Assembly (NCBI GenBank): GCA_006538405.1
Contig: BJKQ01000012.1
Location: 655,001 to 719,000, forward strand
DNA from: Hansfordia pulvinata
Lineage: Eukaryota > Ascomycota > Sordariomycetes > Xylariales
Length of the DNA stretch: 64,000 nucleotides
Direction: 5' to 3'
Shown: positions 24,361 through 33,715 of the stretch, in pieces
Layout: every line of letters starts with the position of its first letter
Numbering within the stretch: position 1 is the stretch's first letter
Translations under genes and position numbers: made by a program
The notes under the pieces: generated by a model
Told to the model about the DNA's origin: nothing
Databases searched by the model: none
What the model saw: the letters and a program-made list of their open reading frames with translations, nothing else

Positions 24361-27300
24361 ATGTACTACCCCAACACCGGCACACTGAACAGCGTCGACG
24401 AGGCCTGGAACAAGTACGGCATCTGTCCTCGTCGCCTCTATGCAATCATGACAGGCACCCCGGATCGGCAAGCCCAGATGACCTCCGAGTTCGACCGCTT
24501 CTGCGCCCAGCTGGACCCCCTCCTCCTCAGCACCGCATTCGCTCACGAAGACCACTCCAAGTGTACCTACGGGACCTGCGAGTACTCTTGCCTCGATTTC
24601 ACCACTGTCAAACAACTCCACGTCCCGCACCGAGCGGCGAACCAAGACTGCCTCGCTTCAGCCGGACGCAGCCCGCCTCCACGCCCCTCTTACCAAGCCC
24701 TCGTGGCGCATCATCAGGCCAGTCCGGCGTGCTTCGCTATGAAGGGCTTGTTCTCCCAGGACCTCCTCGTCCAGGCCGTCCGACAGAGCCGACTGACTGC
24801 CTGGGCCTTCGATGGAAGGCATCTCGTCCGTCACCCCCAGCCCTTCATGGCCCTGTCCCATGTCTGGTCCGACGGCACCGGGGCCGGGAATTGGGACCCC
24901 GGGATGGTCAACTCGTGCCTCTTCGACTACTTCGCTCGCATCGCCCGCACCTTCGGTTGCGAGGGCATCTGGTGGGACGCCCTGTCTACCCCCAAGGAGG
25001 ACTCCTACCGTCGGAAAGCGCTCAGCACCATGCACCGCAACTACGAATACGCACGCGTCACCCTCGTACACGATACGTTCCTGCGGTCGTTGCCCTTCAC
25101 TGATCCCGTCTCCGCCTGCGTCGCCATTGTTCTTTCGTCCTGGTTCAGCCGCGGCTGGACCGCCCTCGAGCTCGCCAAGTCGCCCAAGGTCAAGATCATC
25201 TTCCGCGACTCGATCCAAGACCTGGATGGGCACATTCTCCAGGATTCCCGCGCCCGAGACTCGGTCGCTGGTGGCATGATCCGCCGCCTCCGAAAGGGGG
25301 AGATCACCAGCCTTGAGGATCTACTGCACGTGCTGGGCTCCAGGTACACCTCTTGGCCGAAGGACATGGCTCACATCGCCGCTAATCTCACAGGCGTCGA
25401 CTTGTCACGCCTACAGGATGACACATCCCAATCCGAGATTTACCAAGCCGTCTTGAAAAAAATGCAATACGTCTCCCATGGCCACCTGTTTCACAAGTCC
25501 GATACCATGGTCGGTGGATTTTCTTGGTGTCCCGCCAATCTCTTGGACATGCCGAATAATGGGATCGGCTCCATGTTGAAAGTCTACGAAACTGGTGACG
25601 TGGTCGGCGAATGGCATGTACTCACGCCCGACGCTGCTGTCAAGGCCAACTATGAGTGTGCATCGGGGGCATTTTATCCCGCGGCCGAGATCAGAGTCCA
25701 GAATGGTCTTGACCCTGAGAATCGGCATCGGCACGTCGTCTTGGCCTGCCCAGGCGATCCCAAGTCGGGTCTTCTGGTGGAAGTCTTTCGAAGGGAAATC
25801 GATGGGGATCGGGCCCAATTCAAGTGCCAGTACGTTGGCCCTTTCCGGTGCCACGATGAAATGCAGATTGAAGGCCCTCAAAAACCCATGCTTCTGCGTA
25901 TCGGCGAGGCCGGCAGGGACGATCGCTGGCGCTCTCTCACACGCCTTGAGACTGCCTGGGACCTTATCGATTTGAGCGATCTGAGCGATCTGAGCGAGGA
26001 AGCTATCGCCACTCTCAGTATTACTCGCCCGTCCCGCGAGCAACAGCTCGTGGTGGGCGGTTCTTGGTCAGCTTGCCACCACGCGGTCTGGACCGGGAAT
26101 CTGAAAAAGGCTAAACGAGCCCTGCACTGCTTGGGCACAGCAGATGACTTGGGCCGCTTGCCTGTCCATCTGGCAGCGGAAAGGGGCCAACTGGCAGCCC
26201 TGGATGCGCTGTTATCTTGCCGGCAAATCCCGGGCCGAGTCGCACGTCTCGAGACAAGGGACGCGGTGGGAAGGACACCTCTGCACTACGCCGCTTATAG
26301 CGGCTCACTGGAAACAGTCAAGATTCTTCAGACAGACGCTTACCACGTGGGAACGCCAGACCAAAGGGGTGATCTTCCACTGCACATAGCAGCCGAAGCA
26401 GGCCACTCTGGGCTGGTCAGCTCACTATGCACCACCAGCAACATCTCGTCCAGGAACACCAAAGGCCTGACCCCGCTTCACATGGCGGTGCTCGGAGGAC
26501 ACACCGAAACCGTTCGCAACCTTTTGGAGAGGGGAGCGGACGTCCGCGCAACGGTGTCCTCCCACTGTAGATGGAGCGCCCTGCACCTTGCTGCTGGATG
26601 TGGCCATTTAGCAGTTAGCGAACTGCTGCTGGAGAAGCTCTCGAGTATCCACGATTTCAGCGCGCTGTCTTCCCGAGATGGACCGCTTGGTTGGACCCCG
26701 CTGCACCTCGCAGCCATGACCGGCAGCCCGGCCTTGTTGGCACTGCTGGAACCGTTCGCTCGCCAACTCCAAAGTGAGGATCATTTCGGGTGGTCCCCGT
26801 CTCAACTCGGTCAGCTTCACACCCTGGGAAACACGAGCCAAAGGCGTTGGACGGCAGCCAAATGGTCACGACTTCATATCCTCGGTATCGATGGCCTCGA
26901 ATCACACATGACGTCTATCGTCGCCCTGGATAAGGACTCGATGGCCACCATGAGAGAAAGACTATCGGACGCTGACCCTGAGTCGTTACTTGTCATTGCC
27001 GCGCACATGGGCTATCACATTGCCCTGGGCAAGCTGCTTCAGATAGCCCGCCGAACAAAGTCATTTCCCTGCACCATCGGAAACTCGGCTCTTCACTCTG
27101 CGATTCGCGGAGGGAGTGACAGGGCTGTGCAGTTACTCATTCAGTATGGCGCTGATTTGGAAGGTCTCGACGACTGCGGTTGTCGACCCATCCATACCGC
27201 TGCCTCTATTGGTCATGCGAATGCTGTTGCCGCGTTGTTAGAGGGGGGGGCGAACCATCGAACAACGGGCTCTCGCGGCCAGACATCACTACATTACGCG

Positions 27301-28323
27301 ATCAAGAGCAACCACGAGGATGTTATCGAAATGCTGGCTGGGCAGCTGGGCTTGCTGGAATCGAGAGACTGGGACGGGCACACCCCCCTGGGAGTGGCTA
27401 TTGATCAGAATCGCCCAACTGCCTTGAAGCTCCTGTTGAAGAGTAGCCAGAACACGATGCTCTGTAGCAGCGAGGAAGCCAGCAAGCTGTTGTGCCAAAT
27501 CGCAGAAAGAGGGCACATCGACATGATGAAAGCTTGCAGCCCTTTCTTGCACTCATCCGGCACTACGGAAGGAGAGCCTCTTCGTCTTGCTGCGAAGCAC
27601 GGGCACACCGAAATGGTCAAACTGCTCCTCGACCGGAGGATAAGCGACGATCGGCCGAATGACACGCAAGACACGGCTCTCCACACAGCGGCAGAGCAAG
27701 GACACCTGCAGGTAGTCGACACACTGCTGAGGCATCGGAAATATCGCAATGCATGCCGCAGCAGCGGCGAATGGCCCATCGACCTGGCCGTTCGGAATGG
27801 GCACACCGCAGTTGTGGCCATGCTTCTGAAGCATGGCGAGTCCTCTTGCAGGATCTTCAACCCGAGATATAAAGACATGACACTGCTCCATCTGGCAGCC
27901 TATCATGGCCATGTCGACATTGTCCGCCTCCTACTCATCTGGCTGTCGAAGAAGGGCAGGAAGACAAGACATATCAACGAGGCTGGACCCCACGGCCAGA
28001 GTCCCCTCCATATCGCAGCGGCTCCCTGTAAATGCTGCGGCTATCAGAACCAGTGCGGCGGCGACAATCTGAGACGAGCAGCCGTCATACAAATGCTCAT
28101 GGAGCACGGTGCCGACAAAGACTTTGTCGCGAATGAGTCGACTGCTTTGGTGGCGGCGACGCACCAACAGCGGAAGCAAGTCATCCGGATCCTGCTGGAC
28201 ACGGCTCCAGCAACAGAGAGGTCGCGTCAAGAAGCTCTCAGAGTTGCGGAGCAAAGACACCAGGTTGGGCTTGATGAGGGGGGCGCAGCCAACCGACGGG
28301 CTGGGAAGACATCTGCAAGATGA
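24361..28323 (+). CDS. HET-domain protein with C-terminal ankyrin repeats
   Basis: One exon, 1320 residues. Residues about 160-275 carry the HET-domain blocks: FMALSHVWSDG (the LSHVW/LSYCW block), GIWWDALSTPKED followed by an Arg-Arg-Lys-Ala and Met-His segment (the WIDxLCI...RxxQ/M block), and SSWFSRGWTALELAKS (the W-RxWTxQE block). The usual Cys of the second block is Ser here and the usual Gln-Glu of the last is Leu-Glu. Residues about 290-560 are a linker without a known domain. From about residue 570 to 1300 there is a long run of ankyrin repeats, with TPLHYAAYSG, TPLHMAVLGGHTETV, SALHLAAGCGHLAV and TALHTAAEQGHLQVV as clear examples. HET domains act in fungal heterokaryon incompatibility, triggering cell death after non-self recognition, and ankyrin repeats can serve as the sensor. 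No nucleotide-binding domain is visible. Confidence 0.88.
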   Translation: MYYPNTGTLNSVDEAWNKYGICPRRLYAIMTGTPDRQAQMTSEFDRFCAQLDPLLLSTAFAHEDHSKCTYGTCEYSCLDFTTVKQLHVPHRAANQDCLASAGRSPPPRPSYQALVAHHQASPACFAMKGLFSQDLLVQAVRQSRLTAWAFDGRHLVRHPQPFMALSHVWSDGTGAGNWDPGMVNSCLFDYFARIARTFGCEGIWWDALSTPKEDSYRRKALSTMHRNYEYARVTLVHDTFLRSLPFTDPVSACVAIVLSSWFSRGWTALELAKSPKVKIIFRDSIQDLDGHILQDSRARDSVAGGMIRRLRKGEITSLEDLLHVLGSRYTSWPKDMAHIAANLTGVDLSRLQDDTSQSEIYQAVLKKMQYVSHGHLFHKSDTMVGGFSWCPANLLDMPNNGIGSMLKVYETGDVVGEWHVLTPDAAVKANYECASGAFYPAAEIRVQNGLDPENRHRHVVLACPGDPKSGLLVEVFRREIDGDRAQFKCQYVGPFRCHDEMQIEGPQKPMLLRIGEAGRDDRWRSLTRLETAWDLIDLSDLSDLSEEAIATLSITRPSREQQLVVGGSWSACHHAVWTGNLKKAKRALHCLGTADDLGRLPVHLAAERGQLAALDALLSCRQIPGRVARLETRDAVGRTPLHYAAYSGSLETVKILQTDAYHVGTPDQRGDLPLHIAAEAGHSGLVSSLCTTSNISSRNTKGLTPLHMAVLGGHTETVRNLLERGADVRATVSSHCRWSALHLAAGCGHLAVSELLLEKLSSIHDFSALSSRDGPLGWTPLHLAAMTGSPALLALLEPFARQLQSEDHFGWSPSQLGQLHTLGNTSQRRWTAAKWSRLHILGIDGLESHMTSIVALDKDSMATMRERLSDADPESLLVIAAHMGYHIALGKLLQIARRTKSFPCTIGNSALHSAIRGGSDRAVQLLIQYGADLEGLDDCGCRPIHTAASIGHANAVAALLEGGANHRTTGSRGQTSLHYAIKSNHEDVIEMLAGQLGLLESRDWDGHTPLGVAIDQNRPTALKLLLKSSQNTMLCSSEEASKLLCQIAERGHIDMMKACSPFLHSSGTTEGEPLRLAAKHGHTEMVKLLLDRRISDDRPNDTQDTALHTAAEQGHLQVVDTLLRHRKYRNACRSSGEWPIDLAVRNGHTAVVAMLLKHGESSCRIFNPRYKDMTLLHLAAYHGHVDIVRLLLIWLSKKGRKTRHINEAGPHGQSPLHIAAAPCKCCGYQNQCGGDNLRRAAVIQMLMEHGADKDFVANESTALVAATHQQRKQVIRILLDTAPATERSRQEALRVAEQRHQVGLDEGGAANRRAGKTSAR

Positions 28324-29110
28324 TACGCGACAAGGTGGCGAAGAGACCCGGCTTCTTTGCCAGGCTGATGGCTTTCTTCGTGAAATGGCTCGACCTGCGG
28401 AGCGGGCGCGGCCTGCGTGGCCTACGTCGCGCCGCTGCGGAGTGATGCGGAATGTTTACCACCTTTTTCTTGGCTCCTACCTTTTCATTACTTTCGCGTA
28501 TATAGCATGATAAGGGACTGGGCTTAACTGTTGACCTTACCTGCCTTTCAATTTTCGTATATAAGGTAGATTGGCGCTGGATCACAATACAAGTAAATCC
28601 TTATAGCCGTTTGCATTCCAGCTGGAGGTGAATCAGATGGCCCGTAATGAGCAGTCTCGCATATGACAGATACCCTTTCAACTAACCCATCCATTACGTA
28701 AGAGACGGGATGGATGGGCGTGTGACTTGTGTACCTACTTAAGGTAAATAGATGTGTGGGGACTGCACCTTCCCGCCGAGATGTTCGTGAGATGTGGCAG
28801 TCGTGGGCAGGAGGCGCTCGTACTCGTACGTATAGGTACTCTGCACCCGCTTGCTGGTAGCGGAACCCACTGGGCAGGCGCGGCTCACACTCCCCAGAGT
28901 AAGCGGCAGGTGCGTGACGACATCGGGAAGTTACTCGTACCTAGGGTCCTGGGACCTGAACCTACATGTAACCCACATCCAGACTGACTGAGTGTGCCCG
29001 TGCCCGAAGCTCGTTCGCGCGTTCGTCGAACTCATCGCCGCCGGCACCAACCCGCCGCAGCGAAACGCGCCCCTAACCCCGCCCTCTGCAACGGCCGCAG
29101 TTTGCTCACC
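28324..29110. other. Intergenic: promoter of ALG2
   Basis: No gene seen. It contains the 3' flank of the HET-ANK gene and short GTACCTACTT/CGTACGTATAGG words at 28729-28840. Confidence 0.6.
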
Positions 29111-30641
29111 ATGGGCAGCAAGAGCAGAACCAAGCCAAAGACTGTCGTCTTCCTGCACCCGGACCTCGGCATCGGCGGTGCTGAGCGCCTCGTCGTCGAC
29201 GCCGCCGTCGGTCTCCAGAAACGCGGCCACCGCGTCGTCATCCTCACCAGCCACTGCGATCCCAAGCACTGCTTCGACGAGGCTCGCGATGGTCAGTAGC
29301 ACTCTCTCTCCCCAACCCCGCCTCCCAGAGTCACCGCTGACGGGCTTCTTCACAGGCACTCTCGACGTCCGCGTCCGCGGCGACTCCCTCTTCCCCCCAT
29401 CCCTCCTCGACCGCTTCACCATCCTGTGCGCCATTGCCCGCCAGCTGCACCTCATTTTCCAGGTCTGGCTCCTGTCCAACGAATTGGCCGACCTCGCCCC
29501 CGATGCCTTCTTCGTCGACCAGCTGAGCGCCGGCATGCCCCTGCTGTCCCTCGCCGCTCCCAAGGCCCCCATTTTTTTCTACTGCCACCACCCCGACCTG
29601 CTTCTCGTGCAGGGCCGCACCCGCTGGTGGAAGCGCGCCTACCGCATCCCCTTCGACCTCTGCGAGCGCTGGTCCATGCAATTTGCCAAAGTCATTGCCG
29701 TCAACTCGGACTACACAAAGTCGGTCGTCGCCCGCACCTGGCCCTCTCTCGCCCGCGACCGCGACCTGCGCACCGTCTACCCTTGCGTCGACACCGCCGA
29801 AAATGCCGTCCCCAAGGAAACCAAGGACGCCGTGTCTTCCGACGATCCGCTTTGGGCTGGCAAGAAATTCTTCCTCTCCATCAACCGCTTCGAGCGCAAG
29901 AAGGACATCGCCTTGGCCTTGCGCGCCTTTGCCGCCCTGCCCGAGGAGAAGCGCCGTGGTGTCCGGCTCGTTCTAGCTGGTGGCTACGACCCCCGCGTCC
30001 TCGAAAACGTAGACTACCACCGGGAGCTGGAAGAGCTGGCCACACGACTCTTGGGGAGTGGCTCTCACCGAACAGCCCGCACCATCGTCACGGCGCTCGA
30101 GATCCCGGACGAAGTCCAGGTCCTGTTCCTGCTCTCCGTGCCCGGCGCTCTCAAGACGGCTCTCCTACGTCACGCCACCCTTCTTCTCTACACGCCTGAG
30201 CATGAACATTTCGGGATTGTGCCTCTTGAGGCCATGTTGGCTGGCTGCCCGGTCCTAGCGACCGCGTCTGGCGGGCCTTTGGAGACTGTGCAAGACGGTA
30301 AGACGGGCTGGCTACGTCCCGCTGGTGATGCCGAGTCATGGTCGCAGCTTCTGGGCGAGGTCCTGTCGCTTGCTGCATCGGATTCGAAGAGTCCGGATCA
30401 AGGTCGCTTGGCCACCATGGGCCGCGCGGGGGCCGCGCGTGTCAGAGAGCTCTTTGGCCAGGACAAGATGGCGGAGCGGTTGGATGACATTGTGGATGAG
30501 ATGGTTCGATCGCCACGGAGCAATGGCAGCGGGCTGTGGGCTCCTGTCATAGTCCTCATCCTGAGCGTTGCCGTCGCGTGTATCAGCGCCGTAATTCTCA
30601 GTGTGTGGCGCCTGGAGCGCCATGGCCTGGGTATTTTATGA
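29111..30641 (+). CDS. ALG2: ALG2, GDP-mannose:Man1-2GlcNAc2-PP-dolichol mannosyltransferase
   Basis: Exons 29111-29291 and 29356-30641 are joined by a 64-bp intron (GTCAGT...CACAG, phase 1), giving 488 residues. The N-terminus has the GT4 opening [19 protein letters not shown]. Then come [11 protein letters not shown], the donor-site lobe ([18 protein letters not shown]) and the EX7E motif in [13 protein letters not shown]. Near the C-terminus is a membrane anchor ([14 protein letters not shown]). Alg2 adds the second and third mannoses to the dolichol-linked N-glycan precursor on the cytosolic face of the ER and is essential in yeast. The ATG at 29111 is the only one in frame before the motif block, and the length agrees with fungal Alg2. 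Confidence 0.95.
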
Positions 30642-31332
30642 AAGATTAGTGAGCCATGCAATATGATGAAAGAGCTATCAAAGATCATGGTTGCGAAGAC
30701 CGATACTCGTACACCTTTTGTCGCCTCCGCAGGTGGGTCGTCCGCCTGACATCAACTGCTGGGGCGAGTTCACACGACTGTTGCTTACCCTTGCGTGTAA
30801 GCATCCGGCCGGGGGCCGTGCAGGCCGCGTTATTCATGGCGAGGCAGAGTCCACGGCCAAGCCTGAGGCGCCAAGCTCGAGAGATGGCGCGGTGGCGAGT
30901 CGCGACTGGGGCGGCTCTGGGGCTGCATGGTAAACCAGGTGGCGGTTTCTCACGTAACGGAAGGCAGCTCGTCGAGAGGTAGGTACCTAATTAGTGCGAA
31001 CAAGGGGGGCCCGAGGCAACTATCCATTCCAAGCATTCGGGTCGCTCATGAAGGCCTGAGAAGACCCGGGGTAGCCGGCGTGATGACATCTCGCCCGAAT
31101 CGAGACCCTTGTCGTGGGCTCCCCTGCTCTCTTTCTTTCTCACCATTCTCGCCCGCCGCGAGTGTGCGAGAAGGGCATTCTTCACGGTGACGGTTCAAGG
31201 GGTTCCCCGGGTGGCGACGCCACGTGAGTGCCGGGCAGGCGACGGGGACTTGACATGCCCGGAAAGCCGTTGCTATTCTTGAACGTCAAAACGGGAAAGA
31301 TCATCACCCGACTCCCTGGCAATTTGTCCGCG

Positions 31333-31362
31333 TTCTCTCTCTCTCTCTCTCTTTCTTTCTTT
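31333..31362 (+). repeat. CT/CTTT microsatellite
   Basis: About nine CT dinucleotides followed by TTTC units. Confidence 0.9.
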
Positions 31363-31987
31363 CGAGAGTGGTCTTGGCGAGGAACGAGACTTGGAGATTT
31401 GATTTAGGGGGACGGGCGCGGATTTGGGATCCGCTTCGTGTCGCTCGCTGTTGGACTTCCGTATGCCCGCATACATACACGCGTACTGCCGTTGACGATG
31501 GAGAAACGCCATACTTTCAACCTGGCGCCTGTGCCCTTCCTGTTTAAAAAAGGATCACGATCAAGAAGGAAAAAGAGGGACGGAAGACGTATATGGGGGA
31601 AGGAACATGCGCTGGTAAGGCCGCCGAGGGACTTGGCAACGCCGCCAGTGCGCCACCAAAATCTTCAACTGCGCCCGCCCCCCTCTCTGTCTCTCTCCCC
31701 ACGAAAGCCGCCCACTCTTCACTTTCCGGCTTGTCACTACTCCGTACTCGTACTCACGTCGCATCGCATTAAGCTCTCGCATCTTTGAGAGACGGGGGGC
31801 GGGGGGGCGATGGGCAAAGCGTACGCAGGGGAGAATTCCTCGTCAGTTACCGTCGGCCAACGACGCGGGAGATGAAACCAGGGCAACTGCTCTATTCACA
31901 TCTCTCTCTCTTGCTTTTCTCCTCGCGGTTGTGGGGGAAGGGCGAATTGGTCATATCCGGGAGGACTGCGCGGGCCGGGAGCAAGCA

Positions 31988-31989
<2 letters not shown>

Positions 31990-32042
<53 letters not shown>
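31990..32042 (+). repeat. GA microsatellite
   Basis: About 25 AG dinucleotides with a single AA interruption. Confidence 0.95.
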
Positions 32043-32591
32043 TCGATGGTACTCGTACGCTGTCAGCTACTCAGGCAGATGTGCTGTTCTGTTGGCCACT
32101 GGCTTGAGATAGCAGGCTCGGCAAGCATACCTACTCAACGAGGCCCCCTCCTCGGGTTTTTTCGCAGTCGTGAGACGCCGAGCCGCCAAAGTCTCAGTGG
32201 CGTACGCGCGGTGGCGATGGTTCTTGCACTCTTTCTATCCTTGGCTCGCGCGCGGCGTCTCATCTGGAATCATTTCCTCTGTCTTGATCTCTCTGTGTGG
32301 GGTTGAAGACCATCGACACCGAGGTGGCGCCTCTTTCGCCAGAAACAAAAGGGCAGGGAGGCAATCGCCCTCCGCCTTCGCCCCTCTCTGGTCGGGAAAG
32401 CAGGGGAGCCCATTTCATTTGTACAGAGCAAGCCCCCGACTGCACCCTGGTTCCGGGGGTGCTTACTCCAGATATGTACGGCAGAGAGTTCTGGAAAGCG
32501 ACACAAGACACAAGAAGGAGCGCGGGGAACCCAACCGGAGTTTCGCTCTATCTTTCCATACACATATCCATACTCAAACAAGCCAGCCAAG

Positions 32592-33000
32592 ATGTACTCC
32601 CAAGCCCTCTTCATCGCCATCGCGACGCTGTTCGCCCTGCAGGCCGGCGCGTCGCCAGTCGACACCGCCGAGTCGCAGCGGACGCCACTGGTAAGCAGTC
32701 TTGCATCCTCCTTATTTCTGACACGAAAGCGTCATTGCTCAGGGCGGAGCTGTAACGGGCTGACCACGCAATCAACCCTCACAGGAGGTCCGCACCGAGG
32801 GGTCCGATCAGTGTGCAGCCGGCGAAGTAAAGTGCAAGCCCAATGCCATTTCGGTCATAACCATGTTTACCAAGAAAGACCTCTGCGAAAGAACTTGCGG
32901 AGCCGGCTGGTTCTGCACTCACACTACCATCCCGTCCAGCGACAACGTCTGCGTATTCAAGGGGGTGGACTACGAGTCCGGGCCGCCGGCGACGGATTAG
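32592..33000 (+). CDS. Small secreted cysteine-rich protein (effector-like)
   Basis: Two exons, 32592-32690 and 32785-33000, with a 94-bp phase-0 intron that has GTAAGC, a CTGAC branch site and CTCACAG. The product is 104 residues. Residues 1-20 form a textbook signal peptide (MYSQALFIAIATLFALQAGA, cleavage likely near Ala-Ser-Pro). The mature part of about 84 residues has six cysteines spaced C-x6-C-x16-C-x3-C-x5-C-x11-C, so up to three disulfides. I recognise no family. Size, signal peptide and even cysteine number match secreted effector-like or antimicrobial-type fungal proteins, but neither activity can be read from the sequence. The intact frame across the splice junction and the good splice signals make the model convincing. 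Confidence 0.82.
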
Positions 33001-33715
33001 GGCTTCGCCGAGAAAACCGATGAGTAGAGCGGAGACCGGGTCAAGACCGGCATGGCAGGTCGCTCAGCAAACGGGTGCCGAAAGGAAGAGGGGGGAGCGT
33101 GGGTAAGGTGGTCTCATCTGGCAGGTTCACGATCGGCTGGCACCCCGACCAATCAAGAATAAAGAACAAAAACACCTACAGCCTATTACGGATTTCAAGG
33201 AGACGGACAGTCAGTTATCAAGTTGGGCTGGTCCTGGCTCATGCTTGTCATTGTTCAGCCGCGCCGGGCTTTGGGAGCGTTGCCTGTTGCAGCTTCCGCT
33301 GCTCTTGATGCTGCTGCTATTGCTATCGCTCCGTTGCCATCGAGCATCTACCATGCTTCTCTATCACTCACAGCGATTGGAAAATCTGGTTTCGTGGTAT
33401 TCAGGGTGCTGATCACGGCGCTTGGAGTAAGGAGGCGTTGGAGCTCGCAAACATCAGCCATTAGTCTTTGATATTGCAACTAGCTGCTGTGTGTATTTCC
33501 AACGACGCTGTGTCATGCGTCGAGCTCCAATCTGACGAATGCTGATGGATCTCTCCAACCAAGCTGATCTGCCAAAGCCATCACTGGACTGGCGAACGAT
33601 TGAATGTTTGTTTCTGTCTTAGATGCAGGAAAGGGTTGGCAGACTGAACTGGCGCCATTGGATGACAAACGCTGCAGACCTCTGAGCTCTGCTGCACCCC
33701 CACAATCAAGCTGCT
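33001..33715. other. Convergent intergenic region
   Basis: 3' flanks of the secreted-protein gene (plus) and xanthine dehydrogenase (minus). No gene or notable repeat seen. Confidence 0.6.

Larger units (their letters stand above)
30642..32591. other. Intergenic, 1.95 kb, with GA/CT microsatellites
   Basis: No supported gene. It has a CT tract (31333-31362) and a GA tract (31990-32042), and GGTACCTAATTA at about 30981-30992. The end is presumably the promoter and leader of the secreted protein that follows. Confidence 0.6.

Noticed and set aside
24024..25103. 359-codon plus-strand frame overlapping the HET-ANK start
   Set aside because: It is Arg/Pro/Ser-rich and overlaps the clearly coding HET frame. 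No ATG-linked signal or motif.
31990..32042. GA repeat considered as a CRISPR-like or satellite array
   Set aside because: It is a plain dinucleotide microsatellite without spacers.
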